Assembly (NCBI GenBank): GCA_036320915.1
Contig: JAXBDG010000008.1
Location: forward strand, 1,240,001-1,304,000
Direction of reading: 5' to 3'
DNA from: Linnemannia elongata
Lineage: Eukaryota > Mortierellomycota > Mortierellomycetes > Mortierellales > Mortierellaceae
DNA: 64,000 nucleotides
Within the stretch, counting starts at the first letter, position 1. The number at the start of each line of letters is the position of its first letter. Of this stretch, positions 11,245 through 22,136 are shown piece after piece. Under the pieces are notes generated by a model that saw only the letters and a program-made list of their open reading frames with translations, was not told the DNA's origin and did not search any database. The position numbers and the translations under genes are program-made.

Positions 11245-12750
11245 GGTTGGTTAGGCGATATTATTGATAGAAGAGAGGGGAGTTGGATGGTGGATTGACG
11301 GCGGATGGAGGTAGTGGCGGGAGTAGAAGAAAATGGCGGAGGTGAAGGAAAATATGTATAGAGAGGTGAATGAAAAAAAGTCAGAAGAAAAGAGGAAAAA
11401 ATTACGGAAAAGTGTGCGAACAAGAGGTCGTGTATTGCCGATCGCGTTCTGGCTCCAGGGAAAAAAAAAAAAAAAAAAAAAATGGAAACCTGGCACCGCG
11501 TCACTTCCTGGCCCCACGCCACTAAAGAAAATTTTTTAGGCGAAGCAATCTCCCCACATAATAAATGGTTTCGAACCATTTCTTTAGGAGAAGCCCGATT
11601 GGATGTTTGTTTCAGAAATGTACACGTCCGTTGCCTGCAGAGCTTGTCTGATCCATAGCTGTACTCGATGCATTGAGAAACGTATTTTTGTCAAAGTTTC
11701 ACAGCACAGATCTTCATACTTTCCGTCCTTATGTGCATCGATCCATTATCAGCTGTCGCTGCCTTACTCAAAAACACGCCAACAGTTCTTATGCATTGAG
11801 AGGGCGCGTTGTTTATTCTTTTACCATTCTGGTTGAGTGGCCCATGTAAAAGGGTAACGAGTACGGAAACGAGCAATTCAATTAGAGACGAGCGCTGTTC
11901 TTGATCACTACCAGAGAGCAACCATGTCATCCTCATACATCACATTTAGAGACCAAAGCGGCGAATGGAGTACATGATAAACGCCAACCATCATTTTTCT
12001 TTCTTGCAATTAAACTGCCGTCTTTTCAATTGCAATCCTCCTCGCTTCCACTTCAAGTATGAATAAGCTCAGATCATACTCTGGGTCTCAGATACACGGT
12101 GGTTACCCTTCATGCAAGCGAAGTCAGTAACTTAGCAGGTCCATGCAAACAAGGAGTCAAACAGCATACTACATCCTAAGGTGATTGACATCCAGGTATG
12201 CATGTAGTTCAACCTACTGATGATATGCACTCTTCTTGTGCCGGCAGATGCAACGGACCATTTTTCTACGCCGACAGATCAGGTATTGTATTGCAGGAAC
12301 TTATTCTTGACCGCCCCAATCTGGGTGTTCGTTCTTGAAGTGAGGAACGGAGGTTTCAGGCAACCTTTACGTACAGTCTGGCCGGTGCCGACTTGTAGTG
12401 TGCTCCATGGTCTTCCCTACGCCGCGAACGTCTTCTTCTTTATGTTGGAATGTTACCTGGGTGGTAGCAGTGCTGGTCAGCTGTCTTACGTTCGTTTGGT
12501 TGGGGATTGTGTGTGGATTTAACCCTCTCTTTCTGATAACTAGTTCTTTCTGACATGTATTAACTATTCACGTAATTTTCTCTATATCCTTGTGGACCTA
12601 GAGTCTTGGTGCCATGGATGGTAGGACGGTGATAGCAACGAAACAAGCAGAATTGATTATAATCTTTATAATTAAAACTGACGATTTTTTATTTTATTTT
12701 GGAAAGGTGCCTGTGTGTATGAAAAAAGGAGAGGCCACTCGACAGGGATT
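11245..12750. other. Intergenic, 1.5 kb
   Basis: The first 350 bp form the promoter of the secreted-protein gene (CT-rich on its coding strand) with a 22-bp A run at 11461-11482. An 8-bp inverted repeat with a 3-nt loop lies at about 11563-11581. The stretch 11600-12700 has ordinary composition without simple repeats, and holds a 100-codon open frame (12220-12522) that shows no family resemblance. I saw no RNA gene. It could include a decayed gene, but nothing shows that directly. Confidence 0.45.
11461..11482. repeat. poly(A) tract, 22 bp
   Basis: Lies 217 bp upstream of the minus-strand secreted-protein gene, so it reads as poly(T) on the coding strand. It is preceded by a few further A bases. 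Confidence 0.9.
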
Positions 12751-14729
12751 TCAGAGACGTTCCAATCCAGACAACGAAGACTCCGAGATGGACCCCTGTT
12801 CCAGATCATGGTTTCGATACATCGGCAAAGATCGCGCCTGATGCTGTTGCTGTTGCCGTTGCTGCTGGTGCTGGTGCTGGTATTGTTGATGGTGATGTAT
12901 ATGTTGCGTTGGCGTGGACAAGGAGGATGTTGTGGGATGTGAATGTGGATGTGGATGAGCACGTTGCGGTTGAGATTGCGGACTCGGGTATGGATCGTCA
13001 TCACCATCATACTCGTCTTCGAAGTGTATCCGTCCCTCGTCGGTGAAGTAGTAGTAGTCCTCTGGGTGGTGTCTCCTTGTTGTTGTGGTCGGTTTTGTTG
13101 GTGCAGTCGTTGGCGGTGGCCGATTTTCAATTTCCATTGATACTGTAGTAGCAGCAGGTAAAGAGGTGGGAGAGGTGCGCGAAGAGTAATGTTGTTGGTA
13201 AGGGAGCCCGAATGGATTCCGAAGGTGGTGCCTCTGCGCCTCCTCGAACGACAATCTATCTCGATGCGACGCAGAGCTGGCCGGCCTGACATGGTTATAG
13301 TCATAAATGTTTCCACCGCCACCGCCACCAAACACCGCTGCAGCACCAGCGGCCGCAGCAACACCGACGGCAGTCGCAGAAAAGGGTGGAGAAGTTGTAG
13401 GAGGATGTGGTTGAAACCGACTGGCCCCAAAAGGAACCCGCTTCTTCTTGACCTGGTAATCAAAGAGTGGTCCACCTGTGAGCGGAAGCGGCATGGGGAT
13501 GGCCATCTCCTGGATGAGTTTCGATTGGTATTCGTGTTGCTTTTGGACCAGTTCTAGTTCTCGCTTGATGGAGGGTTGTTTCCAGCGGAGGGCTGACGCC
13601 ATGAGGATCATGATTGACGAGATGGCGATGATTGCCATATTCCTGGAATAGACAAGTGAAAGAGTAAAGGATGTTACAAACAGAAGAAGAAAAAGATCAG
13701 GTGTGATGGACATCCATACAAAGGGCAAGGCAAAGTACAACTTTGCGCACAAGCTCAGTTCGCGATTTTCAGTGTTCAAGTTACCAGTAAAATCCCAAGA
13801 CGTCCGCAGCACACCCAATGGCTGGAATCCCCGGCTGCGTCTCCCTTAAAGCCGGCAATGCAAAAAGTGTCGTAATCCCCAGCGTCAAAACATGCTCATC
13901 CGAGACCCTGTACTTTCTGATAACCTGAATGGCAATAATCCCAATCGCAATACTCAACATCCACATGATCAACACAATAAACAGACTGAATCCGATCGTG
14001 GTCGGCGACCGGCGGGTGAAGATGACAATCGAGATCTTGTAGAGGTCGTCGTGATTGAGTTGGACGGTTGGGATGAATTCGACGGATTGGAGTTTTCCGA
14101 GGAAGGTTAGGGAGACGGGGATTTTGTGCATTTGTTCGCGGTCCTTGTTGGCGAGGATTTCAAAGTAGGATTTATAAGCGTCGAAAGGGTAGTCAATGGT
14201 CGCTCCTTGCATGTACGGCATTGTTACATCCACTGACCGCCTGTTTGAGGTCAGAAAAGAAAATAGAGGGAGAAAATGAAGCGAACGAAATTGTAAGTCT
14301 TCAACGCCTTCATTTTTGATCTGGGCGAAGCAAGTTCATAAATGCGAAACAAAAAATCAAGATAACGTACATGATTTGACCAGCAGGAAAGGCAAGCGTG
14401 GTATAAAACACCGAGATAGAGACTGCAGCCGCCAGGACACCATCGTCGCCCGCAAGAGTCCCATGGGCCGTAAACTCAAAATGGACTCGAAAGTTCTTGT
14501 TCTCAAAGTCGACACTGGCTACAGAGCCAAGGACATGGATAAAGTCGCCTGTGTGGGAGACACCTTGGGGTTCGACCTCGACCACTGACCGGGCATTGTC
14601 GCCCTCGCGTCGGTATATCATGAAGATTGGGAGGACTATGGAGCAGAGGGCACCTGTGACGAAGATAAACCAGAGGGTTCGTCGGGCCCATGTCCGCAGT
14701 TCTCCCGTCTGTTGGTGGAAGAATGTCAT
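12751..14729 (-). CDS. DUF4436 family multipass membrane protein
   Basis: Three exons, 14729-14371, 14240-13785 and 13642-12751, give 568 residues; donors GTACGT and GTAACT. A first membrane segment (about residues 18-40) is followed by an extracytoplasmic beta-rich domain (about 45-210), then two hydrophobic segments containing FSLFIVLIMWMLSIAIG and the strongly conserved ALRETQPGIPAIGCAADVLGFYW, and a final membrane segment (NMAIIAISSIMILM). This order and the RETQPG-P-G motif match DUF4436, a family of fungal and actinobacterial membrane proteins of unknown function. After residue 340 comes a tail of about 230 residues rich in His, Gln, Pro, Thr and Gly, probably cytosolic and disordered; it is longer than the core family needs. 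The intron after TTTTAC splits the Trp codon of FYW. Confidence 0.88.
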
Positions 14730-14843
14730 TCAGGGTTGTTGTAGCTGTTGTTGACTTTTGGGGTGTGATGAAATGAAGTGTAAATGAAGACTACTAAGAG
14801 GGTAGCGATGGTCGGGAGGAAGAGGAAGAAAAAGAGGCAGAGG

Positions 14844-14880
14844 TAGAGGGAGAGGGAGAGGGAGAGGGAGAGGGAGAGGG
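14844..14880. repeat. (AGAGGG)n hexanucleotide repeat
   Basis: About six tandem copies of a G-rich hexamer, 115 bp upstream of the DUF4436 start codon; CCCTCT on the coding strand. Confidence 0.9.
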
Positions 14881-15701
14881 GTCGATAAGTGAGAGTGAAG
14901 TCGAATGTTGTTCGCTTGCAGGTTAAGAATAGGTACAAGGTATGCGAGGATAGTGGTATATGGGCGTGAGGAAAACGATGGCGAAAATAAAAACGTCGAG
15001 TTGGTTTTCCCTTTTCAATCTTCACACAGTTCCTTTCCCAAGCGAGAAAAAAAGAGGGATTGTAGGAGAAGGGAAGAGGAAAACAACAAAGGTATATCAA
15101 CGATGATAAAAGGAAGCGATGCCAAGAAGGAAGTTCTAAAAACAAACACGAAGACAAGGGTGTCGGCCCCTTCGTGGAGCCGATTGACCCGGGATCAAAG
15201 GAAAGAAAGAGGGAAGGAAGGAAGAAGGGAAGGAAGGAGACAAAGCTTTTTGGCAGTTACGCTACTAACTGAGAAAGGGAGCACTCGTTGCTGAATGAGA
15301 GGGCGGGTAAGATGAACAGATGAACGATGAGGGGTTGTGCTGGATGAGTGGTGCTGTGGTAACGAAAAGGGAAGGTTTCTTTTGCCGCGGAGTGATTAAG
15401 TAAGGAGTTGAAGGGAAAAAGGTGGCGTTTTGTTGGTAATTCTTTGGAGCGTCGGATTACCAGAGGGAGGAAGGAAGGAGGGAGGAAGGAAAGGAAAAAT
15501 GCTAGTGCACAGAGAACTCGAGTGGATGACTGAGAGAGAGAAGGGTATGTACGGAATAGGAGAAGAGTGAGGATGGGGATATAATTTGGTGATATTGACA
15601 AGAGGAGCGAGGAAAGAAAGGAAGGAAAGGAAAGAATAAGAGGCGAGAGAGTGAGACGAGTGAGAGAGAAAGAATGAGATGTGAGAGAGAAAGAAAGAGA
15701 G

Positions 15702-15703
<2 letters not shown>

Positions 15704-15742
<39 letters not shown>
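15704..15742. repeat. (GA)n microsatellite
   Basis: About 19 GA units in the gap between the xylulokinase and DUF4436 genes. Confidence 0.95.
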
Positions 15743-15745
<3 letters not shown>

Positions 15746-16294
15746 GAAACGCGCCCACACATCACTTGCACTAGCATTCGACAATTATCGACAATGAACA
15801 TCCCCTCTCAACCAGCGATATCCTTTCACAACAGAAAGAAAGGGCAAATGGGCAAAGCATGCCTGCATTGGAAATGCTCAGCAAACACAAAAAACAAAAA
15901 CTGTCATGCTTTTTAGACGGAGCAGTTATCATCCAACGATCCTCTTTTTTCTCTCTTCTCCTTCCACTGCGTTTTGTAAGAACAGGAACGGCTTTGATCC
16001 CCATTACCATCCGCCCAATACCACCAGTGAATACAACAACCACTCAACAGCAGGGTGAACAGCAGACAACTCAACTCTCATGCAGGGTTGCTTTGGAATA
16101 GGCGATCGATTTGTATTCACTGTTTTCTTTTGCTAGTCGTCGAAGACGTTCGTAGAGGGGCTTACACATCTCTCTCATCTCATCAACAATTCCCGCACAG
16201 ACATGCACATGCATTTTGGTGTCTATTCCGAGTAACAAACAAGCAAACACTAGCAAGCAGGCTCAACGCATACTGCTCCGCCTCTCTCTCTCGG

Positions 16295-18675
16295 TCAAAG
16301 TAAAATAGCCTCGAGTCGCAAGAACTCCGGAATTCGGTCAACGTACTTTTTCGTCTGCGCAAGATCAGGCAGAATAGCAGCGCTTCCCTCGATGTTGCTC
16401 CTCCTTCTTCCAGAATCTCGACCGTCGTCCTTTCTGCTAGTGCTACCGACAGCTCTTTGACGTCCATACAAATACGCCTTCCTTGCTGCCCCCCAAGCCG
16501 CAGATCCAGCTCCAGGCTGCTGGTCGTCAGTACCCATGCTCACTATAGGGACCCCAAACACATTGGCCAGTAACTGAAGAAGGACTCGGTTCGAGGATGC
16601 GCCACCGGTTGCCAAGATTCTGGATATGCCTGGAGAGTTTAGTGACGACGAGGAAGCTGCCTCGTCTCTTTGCGACGACCGAATACGCATCGCCAGAAAC
16701 TGGGACTCGCAGATAGCAACGACATTCGCCGCCGCCCTCTTGGCCGAATCATTGGCGTCCGCATCCTGTTGCCCAAACTCATCGACAGCCACCCCGTTCT
16801 CGAACCGATACACACCCTGGACGGGCGGCCAGATCTCGCGATCAAAAAAATAGAATCCAACACCACCACCACTACCACCCTCCTCCATCATCCCCTCTCG
16901 CAGATGCTGGTCAAATCGATTCCAATTGCTATCCGCATACAGATCCCGGACCTGTTCTCTCGCAAGAGACCCATTCTTGGCACAATAGAGCATCAAGTAC
17001 CCATTCGGATCGACTGGATGGCATAAGTATCCGACTGAGAGTAGTTTTGCTGCACTACTATTGGCGTCTTGCTCTCCCTTGTCATTGGCTGTGGTAGAGT
17101 TGTCGTCGTCACTGAGGTTGATGGACGCATGGGTGTCAGTGTAGAGGAGGAGGGTGTCGCTAGTGCCCAGACTAACCATCGCGTCCCCACGTTCTGCACG
17201 CAGAGCCATCACCGTTGCTGGGTTGTCACCCGTAAACGTGACAACCTTCACATCTACGAAGCATTAGAAGATAGCGATGACTTATCAGCCACCTTCCTCT
17301 CACCAAAGCTATATCCCTTTCGCTTATTGTAATTGTAATGACATACCTGACGAGAACCCATAGCGGCTTACAAACCAGCTACTTAAAACTCCCTGGATCT
17401 TTCTGCCGGACGCATCGACCTCTCCCAACTTGTCCTCCAGACTGTTCGAGCCCGCCGCTGCCGTCGTCGATTCATCGACTCGTCCACCCTGGTCAATAAA
17501 CCGCGTCAAGGCAGGGTCCCAAGTTTTTGTACGGATATCCAATAGGTTCATACCCGACCCATCGGCAACATCAATGGCTGCGAAATTAGCGATCAACAAT
17601 GACGCCAAGAACGAACTCACCAAGGATATCCTTTTCGTTGATCGATACACCTCTGGACTCTTTTGAACAATCTATGCCGATACCATCATTGTTGAACCGT
17701 ACTTGTTTAATTATTTATGCAAATGCTTTTGCGAAAGGGTGATCAAACAAATAAGGAACATTCCATAATCACAGACCATCCTCTTCCTCCTTTTCCTCGT
17801 CCTCTTTTTCATATTCACTCCTCTGTATCATATCGCACCATTGACATACCTTCAGGATTTGACTCCCAGTAAACCGCTCGTAAGCGCGCGATCCCGTCAA
17901 TTCCGCAAGCCTCTGCTGTCCAAGCAATCGAATCCCCTTCTCTTCCTTTTCTCCAGCAACTGCATCGGCGACAGTAGTAGTAGCGCCGGAGCGCCTTCGA
18001 CGTAGGTTCTCGAGTTTCCCAAGAAACACTTCCATCTCCTCGCATTGGCTCGTCGTGCTGGTGTCCTGCCAGATAGGTGACTCTTCCACCGTAAACGCAT
18101 CCTTGAAGGTCTCTACCAACCCTGATTCTGACGATGGTCCACGCAGGGTTTCGAATGCTTGTGTCGCGCCACTGGACCAATACACGCTACCATGTTGCTA
18201 TTAATTTTCCCCAATAGTTAAAGACGTGTTAAACGCGACTTGTGTTCTTACACTTTGGTTCTATGATCGCGCACCTTCACAAGGATACCAATTGATTCTG
18301 TTCTACCTGAGCGGCGCCAGAGATGGACACGACACGGTCGAAAGGGAAGCCGGCACGTTTCATTTTTTCAAAGACGCGTTCTAAAGCCTCTACCCACATT
18401 AGCACAGGTGCCGTGACAACCCCGCTACCCTGCTGGGCGTGGGCGTGAACGCCTCCACGTGTTCGGTACAATGGGAGTTCCGAGTCAAAGTGGATGGTGA
18501 ATGAGGAATGTGTTCGAAGACCATCGTCGTCGTCATCAGTGTTGAGGTTGTTGCTGGTGCTGTTGTCGCGCTGTTCCAATACAAGGACTTTGAGCTGCTG
18601 GGTCGACAAGTCTAGGCCGAGGAAGAGTGGTTGGGTTGGTGTCGATGGTGGTTTTGGTGAGTGTCCATGCTCCAT
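16295..18675 (-). CDS. XKS1: Xylulokinase (FGGY carbohydrate kinase)
   Basis: Four exons, 18675-18307, 18197-17850, 17659-17347 and 17253-16295, code 662 residues. The enzyme phosphorylates D-xylulose with ATP, feeding the pentose phosphate pathway. The FGGY layout is clear. The N-terminal lobe has LGLDLSTQQLK (Asp22, Thr25) and SGAAQQHGSVYW, the latter split by intron 1. Next come ERISLVSSFLASL-like and ADGSGMNLLDI segments. The C-terminal lobe has TGDNPAT with the likely catalytic Asp353, GDAMVSLGTSDTLL, and the adenine-site motif GGASSNR (560-563). The family is usually 520-600 residues; the excess comes from Ser/Asp-rich insertions near residues 45-55 and 390-410. I start at 18675 (MEHGHSP); the frame continues upstream but only into promoter sequence. 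The Ser-Pro-Glu joint of exon 3 uses a weak acceptor (TTCAAAAG). Confidence 0.93.
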
Positions 18676-18751
18676 AGTTGAATGTAAATGCGTGGAGAAA
18701 ATGGTGGGAAAGTAGAAAGGTAACCCGTTCCTGAGCAAAGCACACGACAGA

Positions 18752-18752
<1 letters not shown>

Positions 18753-18790
<38 letters not shown>
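18753..18790. repeat. poly(A) tract, 38 bp
   Basis: Sits in the 145-bp gap between the stop of the KAR9-like gene and the xylulokinase start, 78 bp upstream of the latter; poly(T) on the coding strand of both. Confidence 0.95.
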
Positions 18791-18793
<3 letters not shown>

Positions 18794-18806
18794 AATAATA
18801 AAAAAC

Positions 18807-18812
18807 TTTATT
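18807..18812 (-). terminator. Polyadenylation signal AATAAA of the KAR9-like gene
   Basis: AATAAA on the minus strand starts 9 bp after the TAG stop of the KAR9-like gene. It is the best poly(A) signal before the next gene begins. Confidence 0.5.
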
Positions 18813-18820
18813 GCATCGTT

Positions 18821-21800
18821 CTAACCACGCATGGATGCAGACTCCTTGGTGAGGGAATAATGGTCCAACAAGAACAGGTCCAAATCTTGCCATCCGCCTC
18901 CAACACGGACCATCACCTTCCTACTCTTTCCAGCAGCAGTACCTGTCATCGAGGTATTCGACGTGGCTCGAGTTCGGGTGCCCCGTTGAGCAGCAGGTTC
19001 GGGTCGTCGAAGTGTAGTATTCTTGGCTGCTGCAGGGACAGGTCGCGATAGAGTCGGTTGCCGTCTCAAATGCTGCTGCTGGATAGCATCCTCAGTTCCG
19101 CTATGGCTACCGCCGCTAGAGACACCAGAATCCTCCTCAGTCCCATTCGCATTCGCGGGCCGTCCATGCTCCATCAATCGGCACAGGACCATCTTACCGC
19201 CCACTGCCGAATATCCACCGGTGCTCAATTCCTCGACCTTGCCACCAAAGTAGTACTTGCCCTCGGCAAGTCTCCGGACCTGCATCTGGATGGGACTCGC
19301 ATTCAAGATCCTCGCAAACTCGTCGTCCAAGGCATCCCCGCGAGTAGCAGCATACGGTCTTGGGGCTGGGGTGTTTTTGATCGACATCTCCTTCATAAGG
19401 CCCGGCAAACTGGTCTTGGATGATTGACGAGACTGCTGGGTATAGGGCATCCGACCGAGCGAGCTCACAGAGGACGATGACGATGCAGAAGGGCTGACTG
19501 GTTCGTCAAAAACAGGGTTGCCGTTGCCAATAGCCGATCCAGGGACAGATCCATAAGCAGAGTCCAGTCTGTCGAGATCGTAGGTCGACGATGAGATTTT
19601 GGATGTTCCAAGAGATGGTCGTTGATGACGGGAGAGGAGCTGTTCATCGCTCGCCTGGTTCGATGGCCCATTCTGCACGCTAGAGCGTCTTGATCGTGCT
19701 GAAGGAGGCGAGAACACGGGAAGACGTGCTGACGATGACTGCGTGTTGGAGGTGGCAGTACTACCAGTGGGGGTGTCACGACTCCGAGGCATGGGGCTGG
19801 GGCTGATGGATCGAAGATGAGATGGGGCGGGTCCTGGTGCAGAGTTCTGTCGGAGTCGAGTAGAGTTGGTGACGACTGGAGGTGGTAATTTGAGTTGAGT
19901 TTTTCGTCCAAAGGCGATCATAGTTGAACCCGATCCTGCTACTTCCGCCACTGCCGGCATCGATGGTGATGACTGACTTCCTGACGACAACTTGCTCAAA
20001 CTGCCTACGGGTGAAAACACAGGCTTGAGATCCGAGGGACTCCTGTTAAGCGACGGAGTGCACGATGAGCTCCTGTTCCTTGCCATGACGGATGTGGATC
20101 GACTCAAAGGTGCTGGCGAAGGGCTGACATCGCGGCGGATACCCATTGATGATGTTGGACGGGGAGAATATGTCGATGCTGCTGAAGGCGCGTACGGTAT
20201 TCCAGGAATGGAAGGCGATGAGGTTTTCGTGCTAAGGAATTGAAAGGATAAAGCAATTTAGTCAAACAATTTATCGCCCAGCGATCTATTAACCGTTCAG
20301 AGTGCTCTCATCATAAATGCGTAAACCAAACAAAAAAAAAAAAAAAAAAAAAAATCACCTGGGGCACCATGGACGTGGCTTGTCAGAATTAGCTCTCGAG
20401 GGAGTTGGTGAAGGGCTACGGTTGTGAGCTCGATAGTTGGTGTTCATATTGGGCGAGAGCATCGACGACATACTACTGCCGAAAGACGGGGCAGGGGACC
20501 AGGGTCGGTGGCGAGGAGTAGGAGCAACATTCGATGGCGATCGTGTCCTTGAACGCAAAGACGACTGGGTGGGATTCTGATATGTTGATGCTGAAGTTGT
20601 AGGCGGTGGTCGTCGACCACGTTGAGGTTGCTGGGTCTGATGAGATGGTTGGAACAGGGCTGGCGGACCGGGCGCCTTCCACTCTGCCTGAGGTTGTGAT
20701 TTGCGCATAGCAAAAAGCGGCTTCTCAGGCAATTGTGCTGGTGGCGTGGGCATGTAGGAGGGAATAGACGCATCCAAGATATCCAACATGCTCTCGATGT
20801 CGTTCAAATCCAGCTCAACTCGATCCAAGCGTCCGCGTAGGTGCTCCCAGGTCGCCTTCATCGCTCGGTGTTTCTGGATCACATCAGCATTCCTGGTCAT
20901 CCGGCTCTCGATCCCGTTCTCCAACATGTTGAGCATTTTGTTGACCGCGGGCGCATAGTACTTGTGTTTGGCCTCGAAGCTTTTGAAGATGGTATAAAGG
21001 TGGTCGCGATCGATGGGTGCTGTCGGGATGACCCTCTCCCTGACCATGTTTTTGATCTGATCGATTAGGCCCTTGCAATGAATAATGGCCCTGTCCAGCG
21101 ATTCCATCATCGATTCAACCTGTCCTGCTACTTGGTCAAATACTCCCAACCAGCGCTCCTCCTTGATCTCCTCACCAATCTTCTCCCTCCGTGTCTTGAG
21201 GTCCACCCACAGCTTGGTGAGTTGACGGAATTGATCCAGCAATCCGTCCTTCTCCGCGTCGCCATTTGACTGAGCCTCAATCTCCGCCGTGAGGGATTGA
21301 ATGACAGGTTCCAGTAATTCGATCCGAGAATCCAAAAGCGTCAACATCTCAGTGCTCCTCTGCTTGGACTGGGTCACCTCCGAACTGATGGTCATCGTCT
21401 CGGTCGTTGTTGAGGAATGTGAGAGTGTTGGGCTGGGCGGTGACCGAACAGACTTTGGTGTCCCCATATCCGGATTGCAACGCGTCCTTTCCTCCTGAAA
21501 GCTGTCCATCTTCAGACCAATCTCCTCGATTTCTCCCAACACGTTCTCCATCCTCGTCAAATGATCGCCTCGAGTCCTTAGGCTGGCAAGAATCCCCTTG
21601 ACCTTCACGACCATCGCTTTGAGAGAGCTCCAACTTGATTCGACGGACTGTATTGTTTCCAGTAACTCCTGATCCGTCATAGGTGCCTCTATCAACACAT
21701 CGTCGTCCTCTGAAGGCAGTGTACTATTGGTCGCTGCGGTGTGGAGTTTGGGTCGTATCTTATCCTTGAGTTCGATCAGCATGCTAATGTTGGGCTGGAA

Positions 21801-22136
21801 GCGATTCATCATCACATCAATCTCCCCCACATCCCGTCCGTCGCTGACTCCGTCCTGCTCAACATCCATCTCGAGACCATACACCGTCATCTCTGCTGTC
21901 TCAAGCCATGCAATTAAATCTATAGCCGCTTTCCGAAATATAGCGCCAACATCTTCAATTGGAGTAGAATCGAATGCTGAAAGAGTGTGATAGAGATCGC
22001 CATAAGGTACTGGTAGCCGTTTGAGGCTGTCGAGTTGTGAGAGGTATGAGTTGTAGAGTGATCGAGTTCCTTGTGATGATGAAGAAGATGAAGGCGCCGA
22101 TTGCAATGAAGCGGTGGTATCGTGTCCTGAGGACAT
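18821..22136 (-). CDS. KAR9-like cortical/spindle-orientation protein with C-terminal GAS2 domain
   Basis: Two exons, 22136-20359 and 20231-18821, encode 1062 residues. Residues about 60-480 match the KAR9 family (PF08580): spectrin-like helical segments including ERWLGVFDQVAGQVESMMESLDRA-type sequence and KSFEAKHKYYAPAVNKML. Kar9 proteins couple microtubule plus ends to actin-myosin transport to orient the spindle. A long Ser/Pro/Arg-rich disordered region (about 480-890) follows. The C-terminal GAS2 (GAR) domain, a microtubule-binding zinc-site fold, is visible as DALDDEFARILN, GKYYFGGK and finally VRVGGGWQDLDLFLLDHY. Its two halves are separated by about 75 Ser/Gly/Arg-rich residues (about 951-1029). 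The intron starts GTGATT followed by a 23-base T run. Membership in KAR9 and GAS2 is by motif recognition; cargo and partners are unknown. Confidence 0.9.
20332..20354. repeat. poly(A) tract, 23 bp, inside the intron of the KAR9-like gene
   Basis: Read on the coding strand this is a T run starting 4 bases after the 5' splice site GTGA. Its position next to the donor is unusual. Confidence 0.9.

Larger units (their letters stand above)
14730..16294. other. Intergenic, repeat-rich
   Basis: Upstream region of the DUF4436 gene and downstream region of the xylulokinase gene, both minus strand. The plus strand is GA-rich between 14800 and 15750, with an (AGAGGG)n repeat at about 14844-14880 and a (GA)n repeat at 15704-15742. 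The long minus-strand open frames here encode only Ser/Leu/Phe and are artefacts of CT richness. From 15760 to 16290 the composition is normal and no gene was recognised. Confidence 0.5.

Noticed and set aside
11563..11581. GGTTTCGAACC resembling a tRNA T-arm/B box
   Set aside because: No acceptor, D or anticodon arms fit around it; it is just an 8-bp hairpin.
14844..14880. G-rich hexamer array as an interstitial telomere
   Set aside because: AGAGGG is not the fungal telomere unit TTAGGG and the array is short.
15257..15784. Overlapping Ser/Leu-rich minus-strand frames
   Set aside because: They encode (CT)n microsatellite translated in all three frames.
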